This document shows, piece after piece, positions 21,111 through 35,959 of a DNA stretch of 64,000 nt. The stretch spans positions 62,001 through 126,000 of the forward strand of contig WBMW01005039.1 of assembly GCA_013396635.1 (NCBI GenBank). Reading direction: 5' to 3'. The notes below the pieces were generated by a model. That model saw only the letters and a list, made by a program, of their open reading frames with translations, was not told the origin of the DNA and ran no database searches. Each line of letters begins with the position of its first letter. The first letter of the stretch is position 1. The position numbers and the translations under genes are program-made. The DNA is from Penelope pileata (lineage: Eukaryota; Chordata; Aves; Galliformes; Cracidae).

Positions 21111-24100
21111 GTATTTTCTGGTGTCTGAAAAACAAAATTAATGACACTCTTTTTATGGGAATCAAATCAACCATAGCACTGTCTACTAGAGAGTGACAAT
21201 TCTTGTTAGAAAATGGTCAACTCTTTTACCCTTACATTCAGTGTAAATCCAAGCTGGCATTCTGCTGAAATCTGAAAGTGCACCTTTTCCATCTCTGCTT
21301 TGATTTTCAGGTAGGAGGGAAGCAGTCAGGCCAGGAAAACAAACCCCTACTTTTTCTTAGTTTTCCAGCTGAGAAAGACTCAAGAATCCTTTGAATCTTT
21401 GCACATCTACAGAAATTGAACTTAGAAGACTGGCCTGTAGTTAAGCAAAATGTTACTCCCAAATCAAAGTAGTGCTGGGAATGAGGATGCTTAGTCTGGG
21501 ATTTTCAAATCCTTCCGGTTCTACTCTGCTGAAAACAGTGAGTAGGGGAATGCTGAGAGTCCTTCTGGGACCCCACCTTTTGAAACCAGAACTGTGCTTC
21601 TTGAGTACTGTTTTGTAGTTCACCCATTTTGCTGCCTTTTCAAGAGCTGGTCTAAAGTTTGGCCTCTGCACCGATGTACATTATACATCAGTAGACACGC
21701 TATAGAATCTGGGTTTGGATTTGCATGAAGAGCACTGGAATATGAAGTTTTTTGTTCACATTTATGAAAAAGCAAGTACACAATGCACAGATTGTATAAC
21801 CAAATGGGCTAATTCTGCTCATAAACATTTGTTCACACAGATTTAGGGGCTATGCTGGGGCCAATGGAACAGTTGGGCCTTTATTCTTCATTAATTTTCT
21901 TTCCGGTACTACTGAACTTTATCAGCGTATTTATAGAAGTGGCCTATCTATGGCCCTGAGCCCCAACTTCAAATTATGCACAAAGCCAGTTCCTTTGTTG
22001 AGTACTTTTCCTACATTGTAAACATACTGGGCATTTCCTAAAAATGTGGCTTGGATTGATAAACCACGTACACAATGACAGTGAGGTAATGAGCTGTTGC
22101 AATGACAACGCACAGCCTCACCACAGATTAAGAGGAAACTACTGATTGCATGCTAGATACAAAGCAGAGGGCCAAAAATCCAACCATCTATAACTTATGC
22201 AAATACCATGACCAAGAGCTGAAAACCACCCACAGACCTTAATTGAAGGCATCCCTGATCCCTTCTTTCCAGGGCTTTCAGAATGCATTGAAGTTCTCAG
22301 GCTGCCATCCTGCAATCCCTCATGTTCAGTTTGAGACTCCACAATCATGTTGGCACGTTCAAGGTCTATCTGGCACCTAAAGTTCTGTTCTTTCAGATGC
22401 ACACAAGTTCAGTTTAGGTTACTAAACACATCAGAGAACAGAATATTGCCACAGATAAGTCTGGGAGCAGAAAGAGGACATGGAGGATCCATCCTTAATA
22501 ACTGCCCAAAGGATCATTTGCCCATTTCACAGTTTTGTAAAGTAATTTCTGCTTTAATCCATGGATTTTATGTGGATAATAGCTTCAGATTCTTTGCTTG
22601 GATGTCCTGCTGCACAAACACGTGGCTTCAAATCCCCACCAGCAACAGTGCAAGAGCAAGCTGACTTGCAGCCTGCTACATGCACATTGCAGCAACCCCA
22701 CCTCGCTAGCACAACCCTGGCTCTCTGCTTGAAGTAGTTCAGTGCTTATCAAACAGAAAGGTAAAGTAGAAGAGGACGCATGAGTATGCACAGTCCTTCC
22801 ATTGCACCAAGAGACCCAGCCACGAGGAGCAAAGCAGAAGTTCCAAGGAAAATGAGAGCAGCTCATTCCTCTGCTAAGGCACTGCAATGTGTGGGAAACG
22901 GGCACTGAAAAAACAGCCGCGTGCATTTCCAAACTGGCACCAACGCTGGTATGCAGGCAGCAACATTCCCTCAGGGCAGAGCAGTCTTTTGTGGATCCAG
23001 AACTTTAAAAAAATCTTAAAAGCAAGTGGAATCCTTCAGCTGCTTCACACCAGACTCCCACACATTTCCCCAGCACAGACCATGTCCTACCAGGTGCCTC
23101 GTCTCACGTATCCTGTCCTGATACTTCTCAAATGCATGGTTAGTCTTAGGATAATTCTGCTGCATGGAAAAGTAAGACCAAAAAAAAAAGTGTTTGATGT
23201 ATTTTTAGGATTAGAAGTGAGGAACAGAAGCCACATTAACAGCCAATTCTTCACAGACCACCAGCTGTCCACAAACAAGCCAAAGAAAATCCTGCATATG
23301 GAAGAGTGTTAGCACCATCTAACAACAGCTCATATCAAAGAGCTACATAACTACAGCATGTGTTGTACTAGATATACTGAGCTAAGACAAATTAATGCTC
23401 AGTTTGGAGGTTGCTTTTCTGCAGTGGGTGGGATAACTTTCCCCTTCAGCTTTTGCTGGGCTTCAATTCATTTGCCTCAGTCCTTTCCAATCAGTTCTAC
23501 TCTACAATCCCATAAAACCCAGATGGAACCCCAGAGAACAATCAATTAGATAAATTTATTATTTCTTACTAGGTACAAGTTAGTGATTCATCTAAGTTTA
23601 TTCAATATGCTCACAGTCCTATAGGAGTTTTGATGACCCTCAATTTCACTCCAAATTTATAACACAAATATTTAGCACTGCTTTATATCTCACTGTGGAG
23701 GAAAAATCAGAGTACTGTCAGCTAAGGCAGTCTTACATCTTAAGTTACTTCTCTTAATTATTACTTCACCAACAGATACACTTCCAGCATCCTCTTCTCA
23801 TTCGTGTTTCATCACAGCCACATTCTAAAACCAGATGCTAATTAATTCAAATTTATCTAAATTCCAATTTCACTAGCTATTTATCAGATCATCTAAATCA
23901 GTTTCATTTTGAATTACAAGCTTAGTTAAATAAGACAGATTTTTCTATTAAAAACATTAAGCTACGTAAAAGTAAATAATATACTAAACTTTAATCTCTT
24001 TTCAAGGTCTGAATATACTACTAATACATTCTTAATCAGGTTTTCAAGTACCAAGGGTTAGCACCAGCACTGGCAATGCTACAGGTACTAAAGAGGAGTG

Positions 24101-27100
24101 CTGGTGTCAGAGCCTGGTAGCTGGATGCACTATTGAGCCAATGTGACTGCATGACTTCCCAGCCCTACCTGGCACTTCTGAATAGGAGACACTGCTCCAC
24201 ATGGTCACAACAGCTGGGGAAGGCACACACACTTCCTTAATTAGATCCTGAGAGCTTTGAAACTCTGTTTTTTAACAAGTGTGTTTGTATTATTGAGAGA
24301 AAATAATCTTCCCCTGTAACCAAGATAATATGTGACTTCTGGTTCTCAGAGATGAGCTCCCAGCCTTAAAAGTGCAACATTCCTCAAATGCTTCCTCCTG
24401 TTGCATTTAACATCTGCCCTTACATTTTCCAACTTTCCCCGCATGGGAAAGCAGGATAAATAACCACTATTACATCTTCTGATTCCGTGTCTTTGAAGCA
24501 ACATCTCTCTGCTCTTACAGGTTTCCTAAATCTGAAGCAGCCCTGCAAAGAATGCAGCACACAGCTGGGCAGCAGAGCTCCTCCCCTCGAGAGGCAGCAG
24601 CTCGTGCTGTTAGTTCTGGAGCCTCCTGTCTCATCTCCATGCTGTATATCACTCATACATGAGCGTGATTCCTTCCGGAGGCAAAATCATGCCACTTGCT
24701 CTTTGCAGATTAGCGCTTGACTGTTCAATCCATATTTCTTTGTTTCAGTTTCACCAAGCAAAGCCAAGTACGCTTTGGGTCTTTCAGTCACCCTAAATCC
24801 TGTCACCATTAACAACAGAAACACGTTGCTATTTTCTTGGTTTTGTGGACCGCTTTTCTAGCCTGAGGATTTTGGGGGCATTTCAGCACAGTGGAAGAAA
24901 ATGGAGTGATGACATTACTTTTGTCCCACTTCCAGGCAGAGTGGCAGAGAGCCAGTTCTCAGAATTTTTCTGAGAAGCCAATTGATTCATGCTTGTCTCA
25001 AGTCCCAGCATCCTTGTGAGAGAAGCTGTCAGAGGGCAGCCGAAATAGTACAATTGCTTCACCTGCTGCCAAACGCTGAGATAAAAGACCACTCAGTTTC
25101 AATCACAAACAAATCCAGGGAACTGTCACAGAGTGAACAGCCTTCCCCGAAATTCAGCTTGCACCCAGAAGTTCACAAATCTGTTAGTCACTGCTGGAAA
25201 TCAGCACGGTTAAACAGCTCATCTCTGCATCTTAATGAAACTCTGATGCTTCTCCAGCAGCCTGAGGACCTGTGGTTTGATCCAAGGCAACACTGTTGAG
25301 CTGCACAGCTGGGTTGAGAGTTGTGTTGAAGGAACCTCCCCACAAGGATCAGGTCTTGCTTCAAGCCAGCCTTGAGGGTGTCCTCTGGCTAGTGTAACCC
25401 ATCTTCCACTTGCACCTGGCCAGTGGCTGGAGCCACTCCAGCTGCCAAAATCAGAGAGAAGAAATTCAGAACAGGACGACCTGGATTTCTTTTGTTTTTG
25501 CAGTTTTGGAAAACATTTTGTGTCAGCTAGAAGATTGAGACTATAATTTAGACACATTCTTTCTCTAGGTGAACTAGTTCACCTGACTGTATTTCAAACC
25601 ATCCTTAAGACACCAATAACTGGTTATCTTCACAGGGAAAGTTCTACAGAAACAGTGGCAGCTACTTTAGCAGGACTCCATTCCAAGAGCTTGCAAAGCA
25701 ACTCAATTACCTGCAGTCTCTCAGACAGACTTTTAGCCACATCATGTCTGTATAAACACTGGTAAACACACATACATTCATTTTACAAGTAGAAAAATCC
25801 AGAAATACCATCTTGGAAATAAAATATGAGAGGAATGGTTGAGCAAACAATGTACCCCAGCTGGGTTCATTCCTGGTTTTGCACTACAGAAAGCTCGAAC
25901 TGAGCACAAAGTTTTACTCATCCACAAGAGCAAAGCATCCCTTTTCTGTATGCACTGGAACTCTGATAAGCACTCCACTTGCCAGACTAGAAGCAGTATA
26001 AGAAAGGCAGAAAACAGAGAGAGAGAGAGATGATAAAATTAAGATAGCCAGGAATGTATTTCACAGAAGTTTCATGCTTCACTGCTGTTACATCAGATAC
26101 CTGAGGGCATATTCTGGACTGCCTATTTATCATGCCTAAAATTCATCACTTGAAAGTAAGCTGGATCAGTTCACTAGGCCAGCTTTCTTTCTTTCTTTTT
26201 TTTTTGGTCCTTCCAGCTGGAATATTCACTAATTAGTGGGTTGAATCTGTTCACTGATGGGTTCAGTGACTGCAAGAACTAACACAAAGGAAGTGCTGGG
26301 ATCTTACAGACTGCAGTGGAGCAGGGAGGGGAAACCTGGGCAGTACAGCTGCTTTCAAGAGCAATGAGATGCTCAGCAGTTACTTGAGCAGAGGAACTCA
26401 ATTCAACCAATGCAACTCGAATACCATTGCTGTCCTATGCACCTATTGGGGAAGGATATTCTCTACAGCTGCTTGGCACAGCCTAAGCTAGTTGCATCAA
26501 TTTCAGCAGTACTGAATGCCTGAACAACGTGTGATGGCTCAAGAACCCTTTTTATCATGAATTTAAAGCAATTGTAATGTCTGAGGCAGTTTCTTTGATG
26601 CAAATAACTGAATTAAAATTAAAAGCAACAACCAGGAGACAGAAGGCTGAGCATCTCTGCCTAAGGCAGAAGAATTGATATATTAACTAAAGGATAAGGT
26701 GGAAAGCATCAAACCTCGGGAAATTCATTTGCTTCAAAACACATTAAGACTGTCAACAATTTGGCTTGGATGTTCACAGCATAGTACACAAAACAAAATC
26801 ATTAGGGTGGTGCAGTATGCAATCAAACTGGCCTTTAACACTGACAGTAATACTACAGAGAGGTAAGGTACCTGACCAGCACCTAAAATCAAAGAATTCC
26901 TGAGATGGAATCACAAGGAGTTAAATTTTACAATTTATGTGACATAAAGAGTTCAGATTAGATTGCAGGGTTCCTTCTGGCATGAGAAAGTACAATTTGA
27001 TCCTGCTGCTTATATTCTTTACCACTGTTCTGCATTTCTCCATCACGTATGGACCCACAGTACGATGCCGTCCTCATACACACCCATTCCACCGTGGGGA

Positions 27101-27989
27101 ATCCTTCTGCTCACTGAGCCACAACTGCCTGCAGAGCTTCAGGTAAGCTGAATAAGAAAAAGAACTTAAAGAACTTGGGTATGGATAAAAGCTCTGCTGT
27201 TCATCATTCAAGCAGCTCAAAGCTTTAGCAATCAAAAGAAATGTGGTGCTGCAAATTGGGGCTTACCTATGTTTTTAATTAACAAACACATCTATAGTAA
27301 AGCAATTATTTAGTATTTCAGGACGAAATTTACTTGTTCCATTCAAATTAAAACAATGCCAAAGTAAGAATGAATCAAGTCTTAAACAAAAACGCAGTGG
27401 ATTCTGAACCAATACAACGGTGTGTTTTCCATGCAGGAGAAAAAAAATCTGATCAATGGTATAGAATATTACTAAATTAGAGGTAAGAGGTGCATTAACA
27501 GCAATTTAGACAGCTAGAAGTGACACCATCCATAGTTAAAACAGCCACAATTTATATGGCATGTGAACTATTACGTTCATCACAGCAGTACACTCTACTG
27601 GCTGCCTGGAGAATACTTCTCTCTCTCTAGAAAATTCAGTAAATATCTGCCCATCTCAGAGGTTTTATGTTCAACCTCTGAAAAACTTGGAGCAGCTACC
27701 ACCAGTGACATGGTGATCAACTCAATAAATCCTCCAGTACTTCTTCAAAAACACCTGGTTAAAATCTACTGGACTCATTGCCGCAGAATGTCATGAATAC
27801 TAAATTTTAGACAAGTTCAAAAAGCAATTAAACAAAATAATGAACAAAAAAATCCATTTGGGGCTATTAAACAGGATAATACCAGATTTGGCTTAGGAAA
27901 TCCCTAAGCAGAAATCTCTGGAGCCTGGGAGATTACTGGGGTGAGCTCTGCGTGCTTGCCCTTGGCCCAGCATTCCTCCTTTAACGGGT
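21111..27989. other. Single-copy noncoding sequence
   Basis: About 6.9 kb with no recognisable gene or transposon. Minor features are a (GA)7 run at 26016-26030 and a CTTT/poly(T) tract near 26186-26206. Open frames reach at most about 140 codons and resemble no family. A strong splice-donor string, CAGGTAAGC, occurs near 27140 without a convincing acceptor, so no exon is called. Confidence 0.5.
26016..26030. repeat. (AG)n microsatellite, short
   Basis: Seven and a half uninterrupted AG units. Confidence 0.85.
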
Positions 27990-28050
27990 CCCTGTTGGAA
28001 ACAGGATACTGGGCTGGATGGACATCGGGACTGACCCAGTAGCTGCACTC
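27990..28050 (+). mobile_element. Ancient amniote-type CR1 3' tail
   Basis: The words GGAAACAGGATACTGGGCTG, GATGGACATCGGGACTGAC and CCAGTAGC match the 3' untranslated end of old CR1 lineages widespread in turtles and crocodilians, 'ggagacaggatactgggctagatggacc...tctgacccagtatggc'. This tail differs from the ATTCTATGAT tail of avian CR1s, so the copy probably predates the bird radiation. Only about 60 bases are recognisable. Confidence 0.75.
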
Positions 28051-31000
28051 GAATGCCAAGAACCCACAGGAGATGAGTAAATCAATATTGTACCTCTTCA
28101 ATATGCAAACAGCCAGACAGATTTGGTTCTTGTACACATGGTCTAATGAAGACAAGGGAAAATGAGCACCTGCTATGCCAGAGTAAAGTTCACCACAGCT
28201 GAGAATATTAGCATGCTTTGGACATTTAAATGATATCTTCAGAGCAGCTTTTTGCTGCAACATCCAATCTGTTGTGCAAAAAACATCACCAGCAAGAATC
28301 AGAGCATGCAGCAGATGATAGTTTTTGGGGAAGGGTGGGGTGTTTTGTTTCCATTTGTTTACTTAAAATGAAGTAAACTAATTGAAACCAAAACAAATTA
28401 GAGTCCTCAACTGTATAATTAATTTCCCTCCTTCCCAAGGGCCAGTCAGGTTTGTCTCCTGGTAAGAAGAAACAGTCTGAATTCTCAATCTGAATGTAAC
28501 AAACAATGCTTGGAGACCACAAGAAAAAGCTCAAGCCATATTGGAAATCTATTGCCACCAGTACCATGGGAAACAGCTCAGTCTGTGCTCTGCAGGGTTT
28601 GGCTCCCTCAAAAAGAGCTGGAAAAAAGAAGAACAATTTATACTGCTGTTTTCTTTTTTCCACTGCTGTACAAGTTCAACTTCTTCAAAGCTTATCTTCC
28701 CCATTGTTTACTGCTTTAGTGACCTTGCAGAAAACAGATAGAGATAATAGAAGCAGAATACTAAAAGGATTAATGGTTTTATTATCCTACTATTGGGAAG
28801 CTGATTAAAAGCACATATCCTTTCACAGACTACCCTCGGCATTAACACCCCCAGCTCTCTTCCTACAAAAGGTCACTGAGGAGTATTAAATGTAGCCTTA
28901 AGTATTGAATCCTCTTCCCTTCCAGCACTGGTGTCCTTCTCCTGGCAAATGTCATAGGGAATTGCCTCTCTCTAGCCCAGAAGTCCTTTCTTACTCTTAC
29001 TAAAATACAACAATAACAACATGTACTTTAATAAGAAAAAGTTACTGGCCTGCTAAAGAGCCAAAGAAAGAAGAACTGTGGTGGGTGATGGATAGTTGCA
29101 TAAGTAGCTGCAAGTTCCACTGCAGGATTTCAGCCAGATATCTTGTTTGTGATTGTTCCTATGAGCCATCCTACAAGGCTACAGAGAAGAAATGCGTGAG
29201 TTGGCTCAGTCCCTTCAACATTCTGCTGAGTGGCAACACAAAGCCAAAATAATTGTGAGAGAACCTCTGCACCTCATATTATATATACATTGTCAGACTA
29301 AGGTCATTTCACAAGGTTTGAAGATATGGCTTCCGGTATTCTCTCATGATAATAGCAAGCCCCTTTCTAACATCACATTTTAGGTCTCTACCAGCTGCTT
29401 TGGCATGAGATAGGATCTCTTAATGTCTCCTCCTATCAATGCAAACATGGCAGTGGTTGAACCCTGTTTACTCTCAATGTAAAATAGACTGTCTCTAACC
29501 CAGAAAGCAGTCAGACAAGGAAAATATGCTCCCAGTCTCCTTACCCTGTAAAAAGCACCAATCACAAAAGCAGTGTATGTAAGAATAGGTTATGAAGGTC
29601 ATCACCCAAAGAACCCCACAGTCTTACTGCAGAGTCACACAAGTCTTTGAATGTAGTAGTTATTATTTCATATCTGTTTAGGCTGTAATTCATACGTCAG
29701 AATACCAGAGCAGTGTAGTATTTATGTGATGACAAAAGCAGATTGCCAAAAGGACACAGAAAACTCTCAGCAGCTGAAGCTATTTTCTCTCATCCCATCT
29801 ACCTCTACTCTCAATGCATCACTGCTTTTATGGAAGAATCCCCCACAAGGTTACAGAGCACCATGAGTCAGTGTCACCTCTTGGAATAAAACAAGGTAAG
29901 GGTCAGCTGTTTTCCTGCCGTTGTTGGCCCAAAGAAGTGAAAGAGTCTTGCCTGCTAACAGTCATTACGCAACAGAGATAACCCGTCCTTCTGTGGGTGT
30001 CAGGAGAAGCTAAGAATAAACTAGGAAAAACCTCATGAAAGATCTGCTATGAAGTGAGCTGAAAATGTTGCTACTGAAGGAAACATCCTCAGGACACAGT
30101 ATGCATGCCCTTACTTAAAGCCTGAAACATTCTCTTATGCAACCTATACTCGATGATTGCAGATCAGAATCACACATTGCAGGTAAAATTACTGATTAAC
30201 CTATCCAGGAAATGTTAAAATAAGCAGAGGAAAGTCAATGTTACAGTAGTTACATCTCTGTTCACATAGGATGTGCTAGAAATGCTAAGATTTAGAAAAT
30301 AGGTAGGGTCCTTCTCCTACTCAATACAGGGAGTTACGAAGCGAACTGCAGCGTTTTAAATCCTGCTTATCCACAAACTGGATAAATTAGGGATTTATTT
30401 TTTTTAATAGCTTGTCTCAAAGGAGCTACAAAAATATGCAAGCCTATCCAACAGAGAAAGCAGGTCAGCATTAGCCCCCAGTCACAAGGAACGCCGGTCA
30501 ATAAAAAGAGAGGAGCCAATTAGGACATAATTGGGCACTCTTAGTTAGGAAGATAGTAGGGAGAAAAGAAAGGAGAATGTCTGAGGACAAGCAGTCTTCC
30601 CAGCAGAGGATGGGGCAAATCTTACTCTGTTGTGGATGAGATGATTCTCCTTTCCTTGCTTGGAAATTCAAAGAAAATAAAAAACACCAAGAAACCCCAC
30701 AACAGAACAGCAATCACAAACCTCAGATTTAGGCTTCCCCATTTCCCTTGTTAATAAGATCAAGAAATTTCCTGCAAGAGTAGGCTCTAATTCTGTGAAC
30801 TTAAAAAAATTTGTGAAAGCCAGGATTAGTGACTCAGTTCTCTGGGGGCAGCATAGCAGCCAAGTTAGTATCTGTTCTGGATATACAAGTTAGGATTCAA
30901 CAAGAAGTGCTAACTCTTCTGAGTCAGGCAGAGCAACTTTGTTATCAAGGTCTTCAGGATAAATGTGGTAGTTCTGGTTTTGCTCCCACTTACAGTGAGC

Positions 31001-34000
31001 CCAATGGAACTGAAGCCATAAAAATTAAAATAAAAAAATGAAGAGAAAAGGATTAGAAGCAAGACCAGCAGATAAAGAACCATATCAAATGAAAATCTGA
31101 CCTTCACTTTGTTGTATTTGAGTTTTTGCAAATGGAAAAATGATGTCTTGAGAACTGAAGGAGCTGATCACAAAAATATGATTTTATGGTCATCTTTAGT
31201 TTGCAATACCTTTCAAAACAAAATGTAACATGTACTCTAGTCTACATGCTCTCCCAAACCAAAGCTCAATAACAATAACTTTACCTTTTTACTTTGCCCC
31301 CCAAAATACTGAGTATACTGAATGTACTGAATTGGTAACCAGCCAGACTCAAGAAAAATAAACTAAATTCAGATGAAAATGTCTCTTTCAGAAATCACCA
31401 GATATTGACTTCTTGAAATATTGTTAAACTGCTACATGTAGAAGAGGCTTTTCATTCAATGCAGCAGTAAAGAGTTTCAATAAAATTTATATACAGGGGA
31501 AAAAAACAACAAAAAAAAATTTTTGCTCAGTAGAAAGGACATCAGTCTTTGCAATGGAGCAGAAAGACTCCTCCTCTATTTTTAAAGACAAAACTCCGTA
31601 AATACGGAGCGCATTAGTAATCTGAACCGTCTCAATGATCTGTTGTATTGGCTGTTTTGGTAGGGAGGGAGCTGAAACCAAGGAAAGTGCAGAACTAACC
31701 AGAAATTGCTGTGTCTCAGTATCCTGCTCCCAGATGCTACCGTTTATGTCCAAAAAATGCGCTGCTAAATATTTATCTCATTCACTTTCCGAAGTGGACA
31801 AGCAACAGCTATTCCACAGTTCATAAACCCTTAAGAAGACAAAAGAGATAACTACCCATCCACACTGCTGAGCACAGAAACAATTCCAGGGAGAGCAAGG
31901 ATGCCTGAAACACGCAATCAGACCCCATTTGTTGAGCTGGTACAAGTCAGAAGGACATGACTTCTCTCGTAATATGTTTATCATACCGAGGATCAGCTTC
32001 AGCAAAGTTGGGGGCTGCACAGATTCCCTGAAGACTAAACCTAGATGTTTTGTGATCCAGAGGCAGGGCCAGTATTTTCTTTGTTCTGCTCCACCCTAAT
32101 AAACACAGCCAGTTCTACATATGCAGGGATAATAAAGAAACTGGCAAGCCTGGGGAGATTATACAGAGAAAAAAGAAAAGAGACTACTATTTCTAGCTTG
32201 CTTCTGTTCCCTAGAAACACTGGTATCCTACCACCATTTTTTTGGCAGAACACATCAAACTTCATATAACGAAGTAACTAACGATGGATCAGCAATATGC
32301 GCGGTCTGAGAATAAGGTGGGAATAGAGACAGAACCCCAGATCCATGTCATAAACATCAGAAATGGGTTGTATAGACAGAAAAATAAGCAATAAATGTTG
32401 TTTCTCAATGGGTTGTGTGTTGTTGTTGTTTTTGTATTTCTTTTTCCTTAATCTGTATTGTCACCTGGAAAAAGAAACTCTAAGTTTCTATTATTTCCCT
32501 TTGCATTTAATAAACAACCTGCAGACCAGCTCAAAGTTTTCAGCATACCACTAGAGCAGGAAGATCCATTTTTCAGTGGATGCTGGAAAGTCTGCTCTAT
32601 GTGTCTCCAAAATTGTGGTGCTGCAAGAAGTTTCCCCAACTAGTTTCTGTATGGAGACGTCTTCAACTGCAACCACTATAAGAAAAGTTCAAGACTATAT
32701 ATGTTTTGAATGTTCCTTTCTTTTTTTCTTTAAGACAGAACTAAGGAGCAGTAACTAGAAGTAATCAGAAGGAACTACAGTTTGTCCATATTAGCCAGGG
32801 CTGTCTGAGGCTTTAGTACTTCACTGAAATCATTTGTGGGTTTTTGAAAGGTGAGCCCTGAACTGCTGCTGCATGGTTCAGTATGTACAGAAAGTAACCA
32901 TACAACAGAGACCAAAGTGCAAAGAAATATGGATAGAGTCCTAACATTCACAAAAAGCCTGCCTCAATTTTTTTGCACAACCTGCTTAGACTTCAGGCTT
33001 CAGACACAGTCAGGAATAGGACACGGGCTGGTTTTGACGGGCATGTTTTGAATTCAAAGAATTTAAATTTCTTTTTTCCCCAAAAAATTATCATCCTACA
33101 TCTGTATTTGAATCCACAAATGGTTCCTGATAGAATAACATGTTGATTAAGTCATCAAACAAAATGCTCTCTGGCACTGATAGCAGCAAGGCAGCAGCTG
33201 TTTCTAAGAGCAATTATACATCAAGTGAAAAAGCTGGCAAGTTTGAAGTTAACATTTAGCTACCTGATCAGGTTACCTTTTGCAGTGGAGAAAGAAAGCA
33301 GAGTAAGCAGGAATTTTTCTACTGAAAGCACAAAGAAGAAAAGGAACCCCTGCCTTTCAATTCATTATTTAATATACTTGATGCAACCCTTATGTTCACA
33401 ATCTGTAGCTACACTGAGAAACATAAGTGATCCAAAACCTCTAAGGACCTTAATCGTTACAGAACATGCAGGAGGAACTTGTTGACAACAGCAGCAGTAA
33501 TTTAAATCTGCTGGCACTTTCAGAGACAAATAACTGTATAAAATCCAGCTGGAGGTGGCTTCTCTTCCTCTTGGTCTCTGAACACTGAAGTCAGGACATC
33601 CATCCTAGCCTATACCCAGCAGATGAGTAGCAGGGCAGTTGATAAATCCTGTAGATAAGGCCATCACATGGTTCCCTTCTGTCCCTCAGCCCTGGAGTAA
33701 GGGAAGCACCACTAATAAACTGTCAAAATCTACAAGCAATAATGTGTCAGTGCTGTTCAAGCTTTTTGTTTGCTTGTTTCTCTACCAGAAAGTTATTTTC
33801 TCCTGAATTTTTAGACGAATTCTAACAAATAATTCCTACCGCTGCCAGGAGAGGAAAACGGAATGCCTTCCTCGAGCAGAACTTGCTTAACAGCTCCCAC
33901 ATCCTCTTTAAGATGCTTATTTCAGAAACAGCATTTTTTTTAAGTTATTTGGTGCAATAGTCCAAATATCAGGAATTTCTCAAAGAACAAGGTGAGAGTC

Positions 34001-35959
34001 TGCTTTTTGAAACATTCACAAGTTGCATCTGCTGCCAACGCCAGCACATTCATCTCTGATTCCTGTCCTACCTGTTCATGAGAAATCTCTCTCAAAGCAA
34101 ACTGTGGCCTCTTGGATCTGCTGCTCCCCAGGTCTGTGCAGCATGGAGGAAACATTGACAAAGCTAGTGTGTATGCAGAGCAGTAGGGCAGAAACACCCC
34201 ATCTTTTCCTGTATTCCACAGCACTCTGAGCCTTCCATCATCGGTAAGACGAAAACATTAAAAATCAAGAGGTTTAAAGAGTCCTTCTGCTCACAGCTTT
34301 GCTGCACATCTCCTTTTCTGCATAGCAACCCACAGGAACCACGTCAGGAGAGCAAACCACTGTGGAAGATTTCCCTAAATAACACTTAAGTGATGCTGGT
34401 CAGCCGTGAACAACTCAGCAGCACAGCTGCAGGAGCTCTTTATCTGTATATGTTCTCAAAATACTCAAAAAAATCAAAACAAAAGCGAAGCTAAAAACAA
34501 TTGAGCCAAAAATTTTGCATTAATTTTGCAGTTGTAGACCACCCTATCCTTCACTTTGCATTTTCTGCAGTACTTCAGCTGCAGGCTGAGCTGTACATAG
34601 AGGCACTGATCCATCAGTACTTGAAGAGAGAGCAGGAAACTGCTGTGTTTGGGTGAGATTACCTGGAATCAGCACACCAGGAGGGCACAGTAGGACCTAC
34701 AGTGTCAGCCCCTCAGCTGTGTTTTCCAGACACCTGCAACCCTGCAGCATGTGCTGCTGATCAGATAGGTTGGTAGGCACAGAGATGCAGACAAACAAAC
34801 GCTTATTTGGAACTTTCTTCCACCTTGTACAAGGGATCAGAGACCTCAGTCCTTTTGTCCTCCAGAAAGAGGATCTGCAGAACTGGGAAAGCAACCCTTA
34901 CCGCCCTGCCAGCAGCACTGCAGCAACATCTTTCTCACTTTCAAATGGTTTTAGCTGCATCAGTCTACAGGAAAACACTCAGAAAACAAAAGGAAAACGT
35001 CTCTGCTCAATGGCCAGTCCTGCAGCCTCAATCACAAATTACAAAGCATTTCTAATGTAGAACCACAGAGGAAGATGCAAAAACATCTCAGTCCTGTAGC
35101 AACAGGGAGAAAGAAATGCTGGCAATAATGGAAAGGCATCGTCAGTATTATTGTGACAAAATGTTTGCAATTACTACACTGGCAATTTTTCCAAATGGAT
35201 TGGCTTAGAGACAGGTCTCTTGCTCTGACAACTAAATCCTTTTCTTTACAAAGGTCTAAGTGCCTCAGTTTTCCAGAAGAGTAACCTGAAGCCACTTGGT
35301 TCAGAGCATTAGTCCCCTGAGATTCAACTTGGACTGTAAAGAAATGAGACAGATGAACAGTAAACTATCCTGTAGATGAACCCAGCACTGGTTTGGCTGA
35401 CAAGAACATTTTAGCTGAAGTACTCATCAATTTAAAGTAAGAGATGGAGAAGACTTGGAGCTAGACAAAATACGAGAAGTCAGAAGCAGTATTTGCTAAC
35501 AAAGCATTTTAAACCAAGTAAACCTTCCTAAAAAGAGTCTTAGAACCACCTCATATCACCTCATCTTGGGGAACTGCCTGTTCCCTGCCAAGCAGATTAG
35601 GCGCAGTGGGTTGAAGGTACTTTCCCAAATCAGCCAACACATCCATGCAGCCACTGCAGGTACAGAGGAGCAGCATTTGTTTTCTGAGCATACAGTAACA
35701 CATTTGCCCAACATTTAGTGTTGAACACTTACTTTTTTCTTGAAAGACAGCATCTGCGCCCAGCAGAAGACACTCGCTGCTGCTGTCTGTGCATCTGGTG
35801 TATGGCTGCAAGGAGAGGACAGGGTGTCAGGGAGCAGGTGAGCGTCTGTCACAGTGTCACCTAGACAGGAGTATCCATCAGCCTTCATTCACATGGAAAA
35901 GGTCCAGGGAAGCAAAAGATTTTCCAGAAAACAGCAAAGTTCAATCCCTCTAGTAGCTG
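28051..35959. other. Single-copy noncoding sequence
   Basis: About 7.9 kb without a recognisable gene, RNA gene or transposon. Base composition stays AT-leaning, with scattered short A and T runs. Open frames are at most about 125 codons, often overlap on both strands and look random. Confidence 0.5.

Noticed and set aside
26969..27142. Possible exon ending in the strong donor CAGGTAAGC
   Set aside because: The upstream acceptor has almost no pyrimidine tract and the reading frame resembles no protein. Strong donor strings also occur near 51255, 58242 and 63311, so they are not informative alone.
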